NCBI GenBank assembly: GCA_003868215.1
Contig: QWDQ01000004.1
Span: forward strand, 620,001-684,000
Direction: 5' to 3'
Source of the DNA: Pseudophaeomoniella oleicola
Taxonomy: Eukaryota > Ascomycota > Eurotiomycetes > Phaeomoniellales > Phaeomoniellaceae
DNA: 64,000 nucleotides
The notes below the pieces were generated by a model, which worked only from the letters and a program-made list of their open reading frames with translations, was not told where the DNA came from and searched no databases. The position numbers were made by a program, and so were the translations under genes. How positions within the stretch are numbered: the first letter of the stretch is position 1; each line of letters begins with the position of its first letter. Positions 11,136-21,432 of this stretch are shown here, piece by piece.

Positions 11136-12980
11136 CTAATCGCGCTGACGACGTCTCCCTCCAGACGAGCCACTGCCATCATGGTTAGAACAGTGCAAGC
11201 AAAATGAAACAACTGCGAGACTTACATGCTGATACGTCTTGCCACGCCTTGGAGAGTCACGTCGTTATCAGCCTCTTGTGTTGCACGCTCGATGGCTTGC
11301 CTTCTGTCTTCGGCACTCTTTCGTTCAATCTCTTCCGGCGACGGTGGAAGTCTCTCGTTCTGAATGTCGACTTTGCGTGCATCTTCAAAGTTGTGAATTG
11401 CTTGCTTAATGCCTTCAGCACCTAACATCAGTGTACCAGCAGGCAAACGACCTCCGGAAGCTGTCTTGAGTTCAGTAACTCGCTCCGATTCTTCTCGCAG
11501 CACCTGGAAAACACGAGAGAGTCGACCGATGGCAAGGATCTTGTTCTTGATGGCCCGACGTTTGAATTCGGTGGACTCCGGGTCCATGTTCAGAGGCGGA
11601 GAATTAGGGCCAGCAGTAGAAGGAGTCGTGTCTTCTTCCAATTCTTCTTTCGAGCATGTGTTCAGGATCGCAATGAGCATATCGGTGATCTTCTCTCCCA
11701 CAAATGGCAATGACCAGGTAAAGACATCCATGAAATTGGGTAGCCAGTAGGGATGGGGCGTGCAGTTGAATTGCCGGATGTTCATCACATTGTTCTCGTA
11801 TTTCAAGACTGCTGCTTTGTTGTTGTAGACGTCGAGGTAGTTGGGAGCACTGAAGATAGTCATCACACTTGGAAATCCGGTAGTTCGTGTCTTGCGATAC
11901 ATCCTGTAACCGGCATCTTGAGCCTCGTGGGCTCGAATGACAGATAAGAGATTGTTCTTCTCCAAGAATGCACATGCAGCTGGGTACGAGAAGAAGTACG
12001 AGCAACCTCTGACATGGTTGTGAACGAAATATTCGCCAGTCTTCTCTTGGCCGAACTCTTCCAACGGATCAGCCCAGAGGATGTCGCACATGAGACCATG
12101 TGTAGGTGGCTCGCGGAATCGATCGATCTGCACGTGTCAATAATGGGCGGGAGAGGACATGTTGTACACTTACGCTCTTCAAATCTTCAAGGGTATGTAA
12201 TTCGGGACTGAGCCCACCGTGAATGCACAGGAACTGCTTGTTCATGATGGCCGCCAATGGGAGAGCGCAGAAAGACTCCATACAAGCATCGTAGATTTTC
12301 TCCGAGTATTTGTGCTTGCATTCAAGCTTGAACGTGAAATAATCCGTCAAATGCCTGCATTCATGATTTCCACGCAGCAACCAGAGCGTATTGGGATACC
12401 AAATTTTCAAGGACCATAGATAGAGTACACACTGGGACTTGTCAGCACACTCACACCAAGGTCGCAATGCTGTGCTTACCTCGATACTAAAGTATCCACG
12501 ATCGACGTAGTCACCCAAGAAAAGATATCTGGTCTCAGCGGGATCTCCTCCCACCTCGAACAATTTCATCAAATCGTAATATTGGCCATGAACGTCACCA
12601 CAGACTGTTATGGGCGCATCCATCTCCAGAAGGTTAGGCTCTGCTCTCAAGATTTCGGTACCCGTCTGGATGATCCAGAGCGCTTGTTCTTCTGTGAGAC
12701 GACCTTCACGGTAGAAGTGGTTTTTCAGAAATGTAAGATTGGGCTTCGATCTATCGTGAGGCGACCAGAATTGAACATCCGTAGGAGGGTGGAAAGCAGG
12801 AGCTTGAACATCTAGTCGCTAAGTCAGCCCCGTGCGACCACGACGGGTCCTTACAGTCATACCTTTGCACACCCGTTCCTGAGTGCTGACTTGGTTGCCA
12901 TCTTCCATTGTATGTAGCGTGAAGTCGATCTCTGGGATAGGCTTCTTTTCCACCAGTGCTCGCTCCATTGGCCCGTCCAT
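11136..12980 (-). CDS. cnaA: Calcineurin A, catalytic subunit of Ca2+/calmodulin-dependent phosphatase 2B
   Basis: Five exons, 12980-12863, 12811-12480, 12431-12174, 12127-11226 and 11172-11136, encode 548 aa. The metallophosphatase motifs are intact: GDVHG (111-115), GDYVDRG (139-145) and RGNHE (170-174). The calcineurin-B-binding helix region, a calmodulin-binding segment ([19 protein letters not shown]) and the C-terminal autoinhibitory region follow. A Ser/Thr-Pro stretch ([12 protein letters not shown]) lies between the B-binding region and the calmodulin-binding part, as in other mould calcineurins. The last exon is tiny (37 nt, [11 protein letters not shown]). Without splicing the last intron the frame would stop at once with a Met C-terminus, so the last intron is real or alternatively retained. 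The start at 12980 is supported by an upstream in-frame stop. Calcineurin dephosphorylates Crz1 and controls growth and stress responses. Confidence 0.95.
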
Positions 12981-13811
12981 GATGGCGAACGCTATTGGCG
13001 AGCGAAAGCTCAGTGCTCAAATGCCCGAATGTAGTAGTGATACGAACGACGATGGGGTGCGTCAGGTCGGTTTGGGAAAATTCGGTGGTACTATTGGAAA
13101 TGAGAGGTAGGCAGTACTCAGTGGCGTTCCGGACAAGCTCAGGGGATGGCCGATCCAGCAGCTCGTACAGAGTAATTCTAATTGCGAAAAGTGATCAGTC
13201 ACGTATAAGACAATTTCACCAGGACGAAGATGTAAAAGTAATGGCCTCGTCGCATGCGCAATGAATATTTCGGTGCCACAAAATAGACAGGAGAGAACGA
13301 TTGCTGGAAGGTCGAGCGGCGGGTCGAGGCTCGACACAGATGGCCACAGACGAGATGATGACCAAGAGAAACGTACCAGGCTGGATGAGTCGTTGCTTTT
13401 ATGAATCAACAGGAAGGTAGTATATTTGTGTAGAGGATAGATGATAGGTAGTAGTTCCCTCAGGATCGCGCGACAAGTGGTGCTAAGTTTCGCAGATTTA
13501 CCTTACAATTTAGAAACAGTCCATGGTAATGTCTGGCTTCCTGCCTGAGGCATCTACTACGGCGACTCCATCTGCAAGCTCACGTTGCGGGGTCTAGATT
13601 TTAGCCTCTCTTGACCCTGGAACGTCGTCATTACTTTATCCTGAAAACTAATACTGTACAAACCCAAGCGATGCATGCGCAGACTTCATGAGATCTAAGC
13701 TACCATTCTGACTTGCTCACTCACCACTGGCTCATCGCAATACATTCGGCTCCTGTGCGATTCTACCTTTTTGTGAAGCGAAGAGCAAGGGGTCTGTCGC
13801 TCAACGTCACA
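12981..13811. promoter_or_regulatory. Divergent promoter region, cnaA and small unknown gene
   Basis: 831 bp between divergent start codons. An open minus-strand frame at 13062-13409 lies in the cnaA leader and looks like chance. I identify no specific regulatory site. Confidence 0.4.
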
Positions 13812-14391
13812 ATGTACGAGTCCCATAGTAAGTTGGCCTGATCGCGTCTACAAGCCGTCACTTACTGACCGTCCAGAATCTCATCCGTTGCTTGCTCAAG
13901 TCCCCTTGACTGTGTCACCCTTCGTCTCATTGCCTTCCGCAGTCACTCTACCCTACACGTACAAATCTCTTCCTAGTACACTTCCTCCGTCCGTCACTGT
14001 TGATCCAAGTGGAGGCGATAAGCCTCGCTATGTAATATCTTCAAGCGGACATGCTGCGCATCCTGATGAGATTTTAGCTTCATGTAAAGCCCTGCAAGAG
14101 CACATTAAAAATACCACAGAAGATGCGTCAAGGACTATCAAGGAGTGGGGAGATGCAATCAAAGAGCGCGATCTTGCCGAGAAGAGAAGAGTTGCCCCAG
14201 GATGGCTGGATCGTGAAGAGAAGATCCTTGAGCCAGTACGAGCTCCATTGAACAAGAATGACGGTGTGGTAGACAAGTCGTCAGACAATGGCAATTTACA
14301 CCCTACTGGGCAACTTGCTGATAACCCTGCTGCCATTGACCGTGAAGGGGAAGAACTTGATAGGGCATTTGGAGGCTTAAGCACGACGTGA
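13812..14391 (+). CDS. Small conserved-looking protein of unknown function
   Basis: Exons 13812-13827 (16 nt, MYESH plus one base) and 13877-14391 encode 176 aa; the intron is 49 bp with donor GTAAGT and acceptor GTCCAG. The joined protein starts MYESHKSHPLLAQVPLT. It has a Pro/Ser-rich N-terminal third, then a charged, helix-prone middle (roughly residues 75-125, with EEILEPVRAP-like spacing and the block EKRRVAPGWLDREEK), and a polar acidic tail. No signal peptide or membrane segment is seen. I do not recognise the family. The clean splice and helical, patterned middle argue that it is a real gene. It is divergent from cnaA and 253 bp upstream of the next plus-strand gene. Confidence 0.65.
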
Positions 14392-14644
14392 CGATGTTAG
14401 ACGATGTCAACAACATGTCTCCTCTCAACCCACCTGATGTAAACATACGTCGATGTGTCTCATAACTCTCAGTCAATCCATCGGCTTCATGGTGCCGACT
14501 CTGTCACCTGCATTGTCTCACAACGACATTCACGCGTGATTCTAGGACACATAAAAGCCTGACAGCGTCTTATTTGGCTCCGTGCCTGCCGACTTACTCC
14601 AGTCACCACCGCCATCGACCAGATACCTAGAGCCATTCTAAGCC

Positions 14645-15172
14645 ATGGCTCATCAAAAGAACGAGATTGTGCGCACTTCAAATTCCCGTGTCAACTACGA
14701 AGAAGCGATCCGCCTACCTGCGCTCATCTTGGCCTTCTCTGGTGCATTTTGTCTGCTAGCTTGGCTCTGTCTTCAATACTATTCACTTTGGAAGTATGGG
14801 ACATTGTGGCATCTTCGTTGTACCTGCTCAGCTTGCACCAATAAGCAATCAACTCCTCTCCTCGAACACTCATATGAAAGATGCAGACTCTGCTGCAAGA
14901 AAATTTTGAAATTCCCTGCATCAGCGACCAGTAGTGTCTTCTCTAGTCCGACATCTGCTACATCATCAGGATCAGCGATACTCAGTTCTGTGGAGCATAA
15001 TATTGAAGTTGAAGGGGTAGAGCCATCTGTACACACCAACAAATCATCGCATCAAAGCATCAACGAACTCATGGTCATGACTCCTGAAGGGAGTGCCATC
15101 GCTCAAAGAAGGCAGATGCGACGTGGGAGTAGCTGCTCACAAGATCCAAACCAGGCAGACAACAACTTCTAA
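14645..15172 (+). CDS. Hypothetical single-pass membrane protein with a Cys-rich juxtamembrane segment
   Basis: An intron-less frame of 175 aa starting at the ATG at 14645. One strong hydrophobic segment lies at about residues 24-48 (LPALILAFSGAFCLLAWLCL). It is followed by Cys pairs (CTCSAC, then CRLCCKK) that could bind metal or be lipid-modified. The tail is Ser/Thr-rich. I do not recognise a family. A second open frame of 105 aa starts at 15175, only two bases after this stop (see findings). Support is the membrane-protein pattern and length; it could still be a spurious frame. Confidence 0.45.
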   Translation: MAHQKNEIVRTSNSRVNYEEAIRLPALILAFSGAFCLLAWLCLQYYSLWKYGTLWHLRCTCSACTNKQSTPLLEHSYERCRLCCKKILKFPASATSSVFSSPTSATSSGSAILSSVEHNIEVEGVEPSVHTNKSSHQSINELMVMTPEGSAIAQRRQMRRGSSCSQDPNQADNNF

Positions 15173-15913
15173 ATATGCTGTACAACGCCATCAAGCCAGA
15201 GGAATCCAGCTCAGCAACAGCGAATTGGACGAAATATTTCTCTCCTGAAGACTCTTACACGTACGATCACAAGCCAGACTCACTCAACGAAATCATACCT
15301 ACAACCCCCATCCTCTTCCTGATCAAATCCAACATTCACTCTGAGGCTTCACACCATCCTCCTATTCTCCAATTCCCAACAGCCACCTTTCTCATGACAC
15401 CGGAATGCCCAATGAGAGATTTCAGGGATGGGTACTTCACCAGAAAAGAATGGAAGCACAACGCATCCGACCAAGACCATATAAATAATTAGCAAGTCAG
15501 AAATCACATAAATTCCCTTCTATTTATTCAATCAATCAAAATCGCGTAGGTACGCTCTGTACTTATGTAGAATGCATGTTCACTCACTCACCCTCGCCAA
15601 AAGGGTTTATATCCCCTTACTTATTATTACATCTACATCGAAAAAAGCTGGAAGACTTGAATATTCGAAAGAATTCGTATAGACGTCCGCCATTGGCAAT
15701 TTTCGATTCAAAATCCATAAACATACTAAGTTACGTCGACAGTAGATACATACCCGAATACGCCCGAAAAGAAAGAAAGATAGCAATACTGCTCAGATAC
15801 CACGGGACAAAAAAAAAAAGGATAGATGGGAGAGACACAAACGACTAAACTTTTCCCCCCTTTCAGTGAAACAAACAATAACAGTTATCAATGGTCAGCG
15901 GATTTTTCGTCGA
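15173..15913. other. Convergent 3' region between small membrane protein gene and opi1
   Basis: Contains the 105-aa frame at 15175-15492, which I do not annotate as a separate gene, and AT-rich sequence that probably carries the two 3' UTRs. Confidence 0.4.
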
Positions 15914-17408
15914 TCAGGTCGCAGCGACGGCGGTCGAAGGAGGAGAAGAGGGGTCTTCCATTTTGACATCTCCCTGTAAAGTGATGGACTGATGTTGTTG
16001 TTGCTGCTGCTGCTGCTGTTGGTTTTCAGATTTTCTGCCCAACTTGTCACACCAGCTCTCGGCGCTGACGAGCGTGTCGTTGATCACGATTGTGACCTGG
16101 CTCATCATGCCGAGACCCTCTCTGGCAAGGGCAAGGACTCGTTTGCCCGTCGAAACGGTTTCGTTTTCCTTCTGGGTCTCGGCGTTGGTGTCGGCTAAGG
16201 TTGAGGCGTAGCGCCATCTGTGAGGTAGGGAGTTGAAGTAGCGATGGACGAGGTCTTTGGCGTTTTGTGGTAAGGCTCCTCCGGCGTAGTTGCTGACTTC
16301 GGAAACTACCTTCTTTACCGTCTCGGCTACATCCCTGGACAGGGCTTGAAGTCTTGCAGTGATGACCGCGTTGTTCTGGTCCCCTTCGGTTTGGGGACCT
16401 TCTCCCCACTCTTTCAATAGGTTTGTCACGGCGACTATAACACCAGCTAATCGCTCATTCGCCCACCTCAACCAACTAAGACAATATTTGAGATTTTGCC
16501 GACTTTGATCGCTCATAGCAATTCCCAAACCGCTTGTTGATACCATCAGCCGTGTCTGCCAGCCTGTCTGTTGCTGGTTTTCGTGTCTCTGCAAGGCGAG
16601 TGACCGTTCTCCTTCAGCTCGAGTCTCAGTGTGGTAAGGAGGAGATCGACCTTCCTCATCGTATACCGGTAATTGCTCGCTCATTCCGAAGGGATTCTTT
16701 TCGCTTATAGACGATCTTGCACCGCGTTCGATGTCCATCTCTTCCTTCTTTGGCGCTGGCCCACCATCATTTGTTATCTTCCTCTTCTTACTATTTCCTT
16801 GGAGTGCCCAACGCAAACCTCCTTCAACACCAGTCCGTCTCCCCACTGCGCCGATGGTACCTGCCATCGGAGTTCCTATATTACGCTCGAGGAATTCTGC
16901 AGGGTATCGAATGACGGGAGAATATGATTTGGTCTGAGAATAAGCGTACATGCTGCCGTTGACCGCGGACGAGAGAAGAGGGACTTGTGAGGTTAGAAGG
17001 TGCAGTAACGGTTCTTGCTGGTCTGAATTGTATTCGGATTGCGCTGCTACCCATCGTGGGGGGCTATCGACATGAGGTCTAGGGGTGCCAGCGCCTATTC
17101 GAAAGATGATTAGCAAGATGCAAAGGTTATCGAGCGGTGGGCTTACTTTTCTTCAGAAACTCCAAGGCCTCTGCAGCTTGTAGATCCTCAAGAGACATGC
17201 CAGATGTTACACTGCTTGCTCTTTGAGGCCGTGACTGCGGCGAAACTATGTTGTCGATGTTCATAGCGTCTTTGGAGCTCATCGAGTTCGGCGATGCATG
17301 CTCCAATGGGTGTAATGGGGTAGTTGGAACGTCGGGAAAGGAAGGCAGATGTTGGTGTTCTCTCTGCGAAGCCTCGAACGACGGTGGTTTATCTCGTTGC
17401 AATTCCAT
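15914..17408 (-). CDS. opi1: Opi1-family transcriptional regulator of phospholipid synthesis
   Basis: Exons 17408-17147 and 17094-15914 (52-bp intron, donor GTAAGC, acceptor GAATAG) encode 480 aa. The Opi1 domain is recognisable from SLEDLQAAEALEFLKK across the splice, through the block PAEFLERNIGTP and GAVGRRTGVEGGLRWAL, to the C-terminal helix-rich part with YCLSWLRWANERLAGVI. A basic KKRK patch follows the first half of the domain. In yeast Opi1 is tethered to the ER by phosphatidic acid and Scs2, and enters the nucleus to repress INO1 and other phospholipid genes when phosphatidic acid falls; in moulds the role is less settled. A polyglutamine run near the C-terminus is encoded by a CAG/CAA tract (about 15990-16022) and is likely length-variable. 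Confidence 0.88.
15990..16022. repeat. CAG/CAA repeat encoding polyglutamine
   Basis: A trinucleotide run near the 3' end of opi1 that encodes about nine Gln. It is likely to vary in length. Confidence 0.8.
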
Positions 17409-18264
17409 GTTGAAGGCCTACCATGCAGTATGCTCTATATTCGTCTTCGTATATCGGTCCTCGAGCACCTTTGACACTTCACACGTAGTTCTTCGGCGGC
17501 CAATTGAGCTGATGTTCATGCAATTGCCATTCCAAAAATTTTGTACACCTTTTTCCCTCTGCGTATCTAGTCCTGCCAATGCAATTTGGGGTCCAGATCT
17601 AATTGTACACCGATTGGGCAGTCGATCGTGAACTAACCCCACAGAAGCGATATAGAAAGATTCAATGGGTGCAAACGAACAAGCCTTATATCCTTTTCGA
17701 TAAGAACGGAAGTGCAAGAAGGACGTCGTCAGGTCGCAGTGTTGGGATGTCGAGGCCACAGAAAGTGAGAAAGCGAATTCGGGAGCAGAAAAGCAAAAGC
17801 ATGTGATGCGACCGACTACGTCTTAATCACTGTTGTTACTATATTAGCTGCCGCTTCATCTCGTCGTTTCGTCCAATTGCCGCATGTGACAATCTCCGCA
17901 AATCGTTCAAACTCGGAACTTTCTTTTCTTCTTTATTGTGACTTACACTTAACCGACGAACGAACTTCCAAGTTCGGTAAAACCTCAAGTCGTTCTCATC
18001 AAAGGAGATCGAATATTGATTAATCCATATATGCCAAATGCCTCCAGAGTCAGTCATGAGACGCCTTCGGACACTGCTAGCCATCATTGCGACTGGACTT
18101 ATTGCATCGGGCTTCAGAGCAAGGCGGTAAAATATCTTCGATTACGGATTACTACGGTACCTATAACTATTCACAGACTCAAGATAACTAAATACTTGTA
18201 GGGTATAAATATCGTCAATTACCAACGTAATTTTGTACATGGGGCATTATTGCCTTAACCCCCT
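17409..18264. other. Intergenic region upstream of opi1
   Basis: 856 bp upstream of opi1, ending at the stop of the next minus-strand gene. Only short frames are seen. It presumably carries the opi1 promoter. Confidence 0.4.
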
Positions 18265-21200
18265 TCACTCCTTCAGGAAACCATCTCTGTCGTAGAGGCT
18301 GGCAGGGGTTCCCCATGCCGATGTCCCAAGGCCCAGCAGACCAAGACCATAGCCAGCAGACTTCTTGTTGCTTTCTGCGTTCATCAGACCACCTTGCCGT
18401 TTCTTGTCCTTCGGCGTTTGCAGAGGCTCTCTCTTCGCTGGTTTGGTGTCGACAACTTCACAGACTCCTGCAAAACTTTCAAATCCGCTGTCCATGGGTT
18501 CGGGTTGTGGTCTCGCCTGTTGGACATGGATCCGCCTGGGCGGCTTTGGTGCAGGCCGCGTGTCAACGACATCGATGACATCGCAAACCCCAGCAAAGCT
18601 CTGGAAGCCTTCCGAAATTCTTCTGCTCTCCTTCTCTGATATAGTCTGGAGGGCTGCTGCTGGTTTGGGGACTGGCGGCTCCTCTGTGTCGCTCTTGACA
18701 CTTTCATCTTCCCACATGTCGCTTTGACCACCCATCGACATGACAGAGGGTGAAGGACCAACGCCGCCTTGGACATTAAGACGACTTCGGCTGGCGTTGA
18801 GATGACCCGATATTCGGTTTGGGCGGAGATAGGCGCTCCTGGCTGCCTCTGCTGTGGTATGACTCAACATGTCCGCCGTACTGGGACTTTTCATCTGCAT
18901 TCGGACGCTTGCGATGCTGGCGTTATCAGGACTCTTGTTTACCTCTTTGCGATCACTAGAGCCCAAAAAGTCGTTGGGAATTGGTGAATTACCCGCACTT
19001 TCATCCCCGATATTTCGGTAGCTACGGTAGCCATTTCCAAGGGCTCGTTGCTCCCGCAATTCGCTGTTCATTCTCCTCAGTGTGATGGCAGATTTGCGCA
19101 GATCATTGGTTGAGGATTCGTGGTCTATTGACGTTACCTTGTGCGTGCGTGCAGGAGTGGGACTGCCAGGTATACCTGCTGCCGCTGCTGCTGCTGCTGC
19201 TGCTGCTGAGTCAGAGGAATCTGAACCAAGAGCCTGTGCTCGCGGTCCATTAGGTCCGCCCGCACTCCTTTTGGCGTAACGACTTTGGAACTTCCTCGCA
19301 AATAAGTTGGCCGACGAGATAGTTGGTGTGGGGAGTATGGGTGAATTTGGATCGTACAGCTCGTTCTTCAAAGTTTTCGTGGCTGACGCTGGAGTGGACG
19401 GCTGGTTCACATCGCGGCTTTGAAGGTACCTCGGAGGGGTGGTTGATCTTTGAGCATTCGTGAAGGCCCGAATCTTCTCGTCTAAGCGAGCTTGCGCCGT
19501 GCCCTGGTCTGGACTGATAGCATAGGAAGTAGCGGACATGTTGTTGCGAGATTGATCATGTTGCTGAACACTGACGCCGTTGAAGACATCGCCATCAGCG
19601 TTCAGATCGCTGACTTGGGAATCATCAGTGTCCGCTCGTACGAAGCGTGGTCGCGCGTGAGAACTTGGCAAGAGAATTGGACGGTTAGAGAATGGGGAAG
19701 GTTTCACAGCAGCTTCATCTTGCTTTCGATCCTTTCGTTGAGCGAGATCTAGTCCTGGAATCTTGACCAGCTTCTCTGATGAGGATACTGGTGATATTGG
19801 CGAGATCGTCTCGGCAGAATTATCCTGTTCTTCCTCTTCCGTCAGGAGTTGTAATGGTGTCTTGCTGGATCGTCGGTTGGCGTCCACGACCGGCAGATTC
19901 GATATACGAATACAATTCTGTCTCTTATGTCCTCGCTTTTGCGAACCCGAACTGGCGAGACTGGACATGGAACTGCGAGCTGACAGCGATCTGCCTTCAC
20001 TCAGGGCGGTAACAGCACTCAATGACAAGGGGCGTGCAGGTTTTGTAGTACCCGAAGTTTCCGTCGAGTGGTTCGAGGTCGCTCCGAAGTCGCTGGCGGT
20101 TTCAAACATCGAATGTCTTTGAGAAGGGCTTCTGGTACGACTTCTGGCTCGACTCGAGCGTCTTCCCGACAAACGACTTGCAGGCACAGGATCCCAGTTA
20201 CTAGCGTCAATTGTCTCAAGACCCGAGCCCTTAGAAGTCTCTTCATTCGTATTGCTTTGCGTTCCATTCAGAGCTGATCTCAAAAGCGATGTGCTGCCTA
20301 TGCTACCATGTGTCGAGCCCAGACAGGGTTTTGCACGTCTTGTGCTGTGCATAGTCCTTTTTTCCGGTGTAGAACCGATAGACAAGACGGAGGGTTCGAG
20401 CTGGTCACGATCCACATCATATCTCTGAAGACCTTTCTGGTATATGTTGACGGAGGGTGAACCTGGACGACTCGTCGGCAAATCTGCACCAGCAATCCTT
20501 GGCCTGAGGGTCGTAGTAGGGCCCAGAACCGAAGTTCCGACACTCTCTGAGCTAATGGTAGAGTATCTTGACGTGGAATCTTGTCTCCGTGGTCTTTTGT
20601 CGTTTGTCTGGAAATTAGGCAGAGGAGGTAGGGGTTCGTCTGGTGCCGCAGAGAGCTGACTACCCATGCTAATTGAACGAGGAGCAAAGTTATGCTTAGG
20701 TGCAGAGATCGAAACGTCCGCAGAACTTGTCCGAGGGAGACCAGCATGCACGTTTGATGTTATGGGCATCTGTCTCGGGCTTTCCTTCCTTGCAATCGGC
20801 AAAGGCCAGGCGAGAGATGATCGATCTTGTATAGGGCCCAAATTCTCTTTCTCGGAGCTCTCTCTGGGTGTTTTGTCCGTTGGTAATTCGGTGAGACCGA
20901 AAGCAGGTGATGGAGCTTCAGTATTCGTTCCGGACCTCTCAGTGATCGCAGAAAGTGGTGACCGCGGCATCTGGCTCAACGGGATTGTCCTTTCAATCTT
21001 CTTCTGCCGCCTTGTTTTCGGTATAGAGAACGACTGGGCGGAAAAGGATTTGCGAATACTTTGCTTTCGCTTCGGCGGCTGCGAGCTTTGCAGGATTGGT
21101 GATACCTCTGGGTGAAACATGGCGACAGAGTTAGCAGGAGACGAAGTGTCACCTGCCAAAGAATTCCAACCGTTTGCTCCCATTCCGTATGGCATCTGCA

Positions 21201-21432
21201 TGCTCCGACTGCGCCGGTGAGCTGTTCCATTGTGCGTATGGCCATCGTTCTGCCATTCTGACATAACACTTGCACGCTGCACATATCGCGGGGCGTCGAG
21301 GTCCAACCCATGGCGCTGAATGAGCGACTGATGCTTCTTCCGCACATATATGACGACTCCAAGTGAGCCAACAGCAAATATCAAAAGCGCTGCCGCAACA
21401 GCGATGACGATAACCACTGCAGGCCCCAACAT
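18265..21432 (-). CDS. Large single-pass membrane protein with disordered cytosolic region, unknown function
   Basis: A single-exon frame of 1055 aa starting at the ATG at 21432. The frame is open further up but without an ATG. The N-terminus is a signal-anchor-like segment (residues 3-30, AVVIVIAVAAALLIFAVGS) followed by RKK, so the long remainder is probably cytosolic. That remainder is Ser/Pro/Arg-rich and predicted disordered, with many possible phosphorylation sites. Near the C-terminus a motif SFAGVC-D/E-V-I/V-D occurs twice (about 18540-18620 and 18440-18500), each ahead of a basic/proline stretch. A polyalanine run of about 10 residues is encoded at about 19177-19208. I do not recognise a family. 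A leader of over 1 kb precedes it. Confidence 0.75.
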   Translation of the reverse strand: MLGPAVVIVIAVAAALLIFAVGSLGVVIYVRKKHQSLIQRHGLDLDAPRYVQRASVMSEWQNDGHTHNGTAHRRSRSMQMPYGMGANGWNSLAGDTSSPANSVAMFHPEVSPILQSSQPPKRKQSIRKSFSAQSFSIPKTRRQKKIERTIPLSQMPRSPLSAITERSGTNTEAPSPAFGLTELPTDKTPRESSEKENLGPIQDRSSLAWPLPIARKESPRQMPITSNVHAGLPRTSSADVSISAPKHNFAPRSISMGSQLSAAPDEPLPPLPNFQTNDKRPRRQDSTSRYSTISSESVGTSVLGPTTTLRPRIAGADLPTSRPGSPSVNIYQKGLQRYDVDRDQLEPSVLSIGSTPEKRTMHSTRRAKPCLGSTHGSIGSTSLLRSALNGTQSNTNEETSKGSGLETIDASNWDPVPASRLSGRRSSRARSRTRSPSQRHSMFETASDFGATSNHSTETSGTTKPARPLSLSAVTALSEGRSLSARSSMSSLASSGSQKRGHKRQNCIRISNLPVVDANRRSSKTPLQLLTEEEEQDNSAETISPISPVSSSEKLVKIPGLDLAQRKDRKQDEAAVKPSPFSNRPILLPSSHARPRFVRADTDDSQVSDLNADGDVFNGVSVQQHDQSRNNMSATSYAISPDQGTAQARLDEKIRAFTNAQRSTTPPRYLQSRDVNQPSTPASATKTLKNELYDPNSPILPTPTISSANLFARKFQSRYAKRSAGGPNGPRAQALGSDSSDSAAAAAAAAAAGIPGSPTPARTHKVTSIDHESSTNDLRKSAITLRRMNSELREQRALGNGYRSYRNIGDESAGNSPIPNDFLGSSDRKEVNKSPDNASIASVRMQMKSPSTADMLSHTTAEAARSAYLRPNRISGHLNASRSRLNVQGGVGPSPSVMSMGGQSDMWEDESVKSDTEEPPVPKPAAALQTISEKESRRISEGFQSFAGVCDVIDVVDTRPAPKPPRRIHVQQARPQPEPMDSGFESFAGVCEVVDTKPAKREPLQTPKDKKRQGGLMNAESNKKSAGYGLGLLGLGTSAWGTPASLYDRDGFLKE
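19177..19208. repeat. GCN repeat encoding polyalanine
   Basis: A trinucleotide run inside the large membrane-protein gene that encodes about ten Ala in a row. It is likely to vary in length between isolates. Confidence 0.8.
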
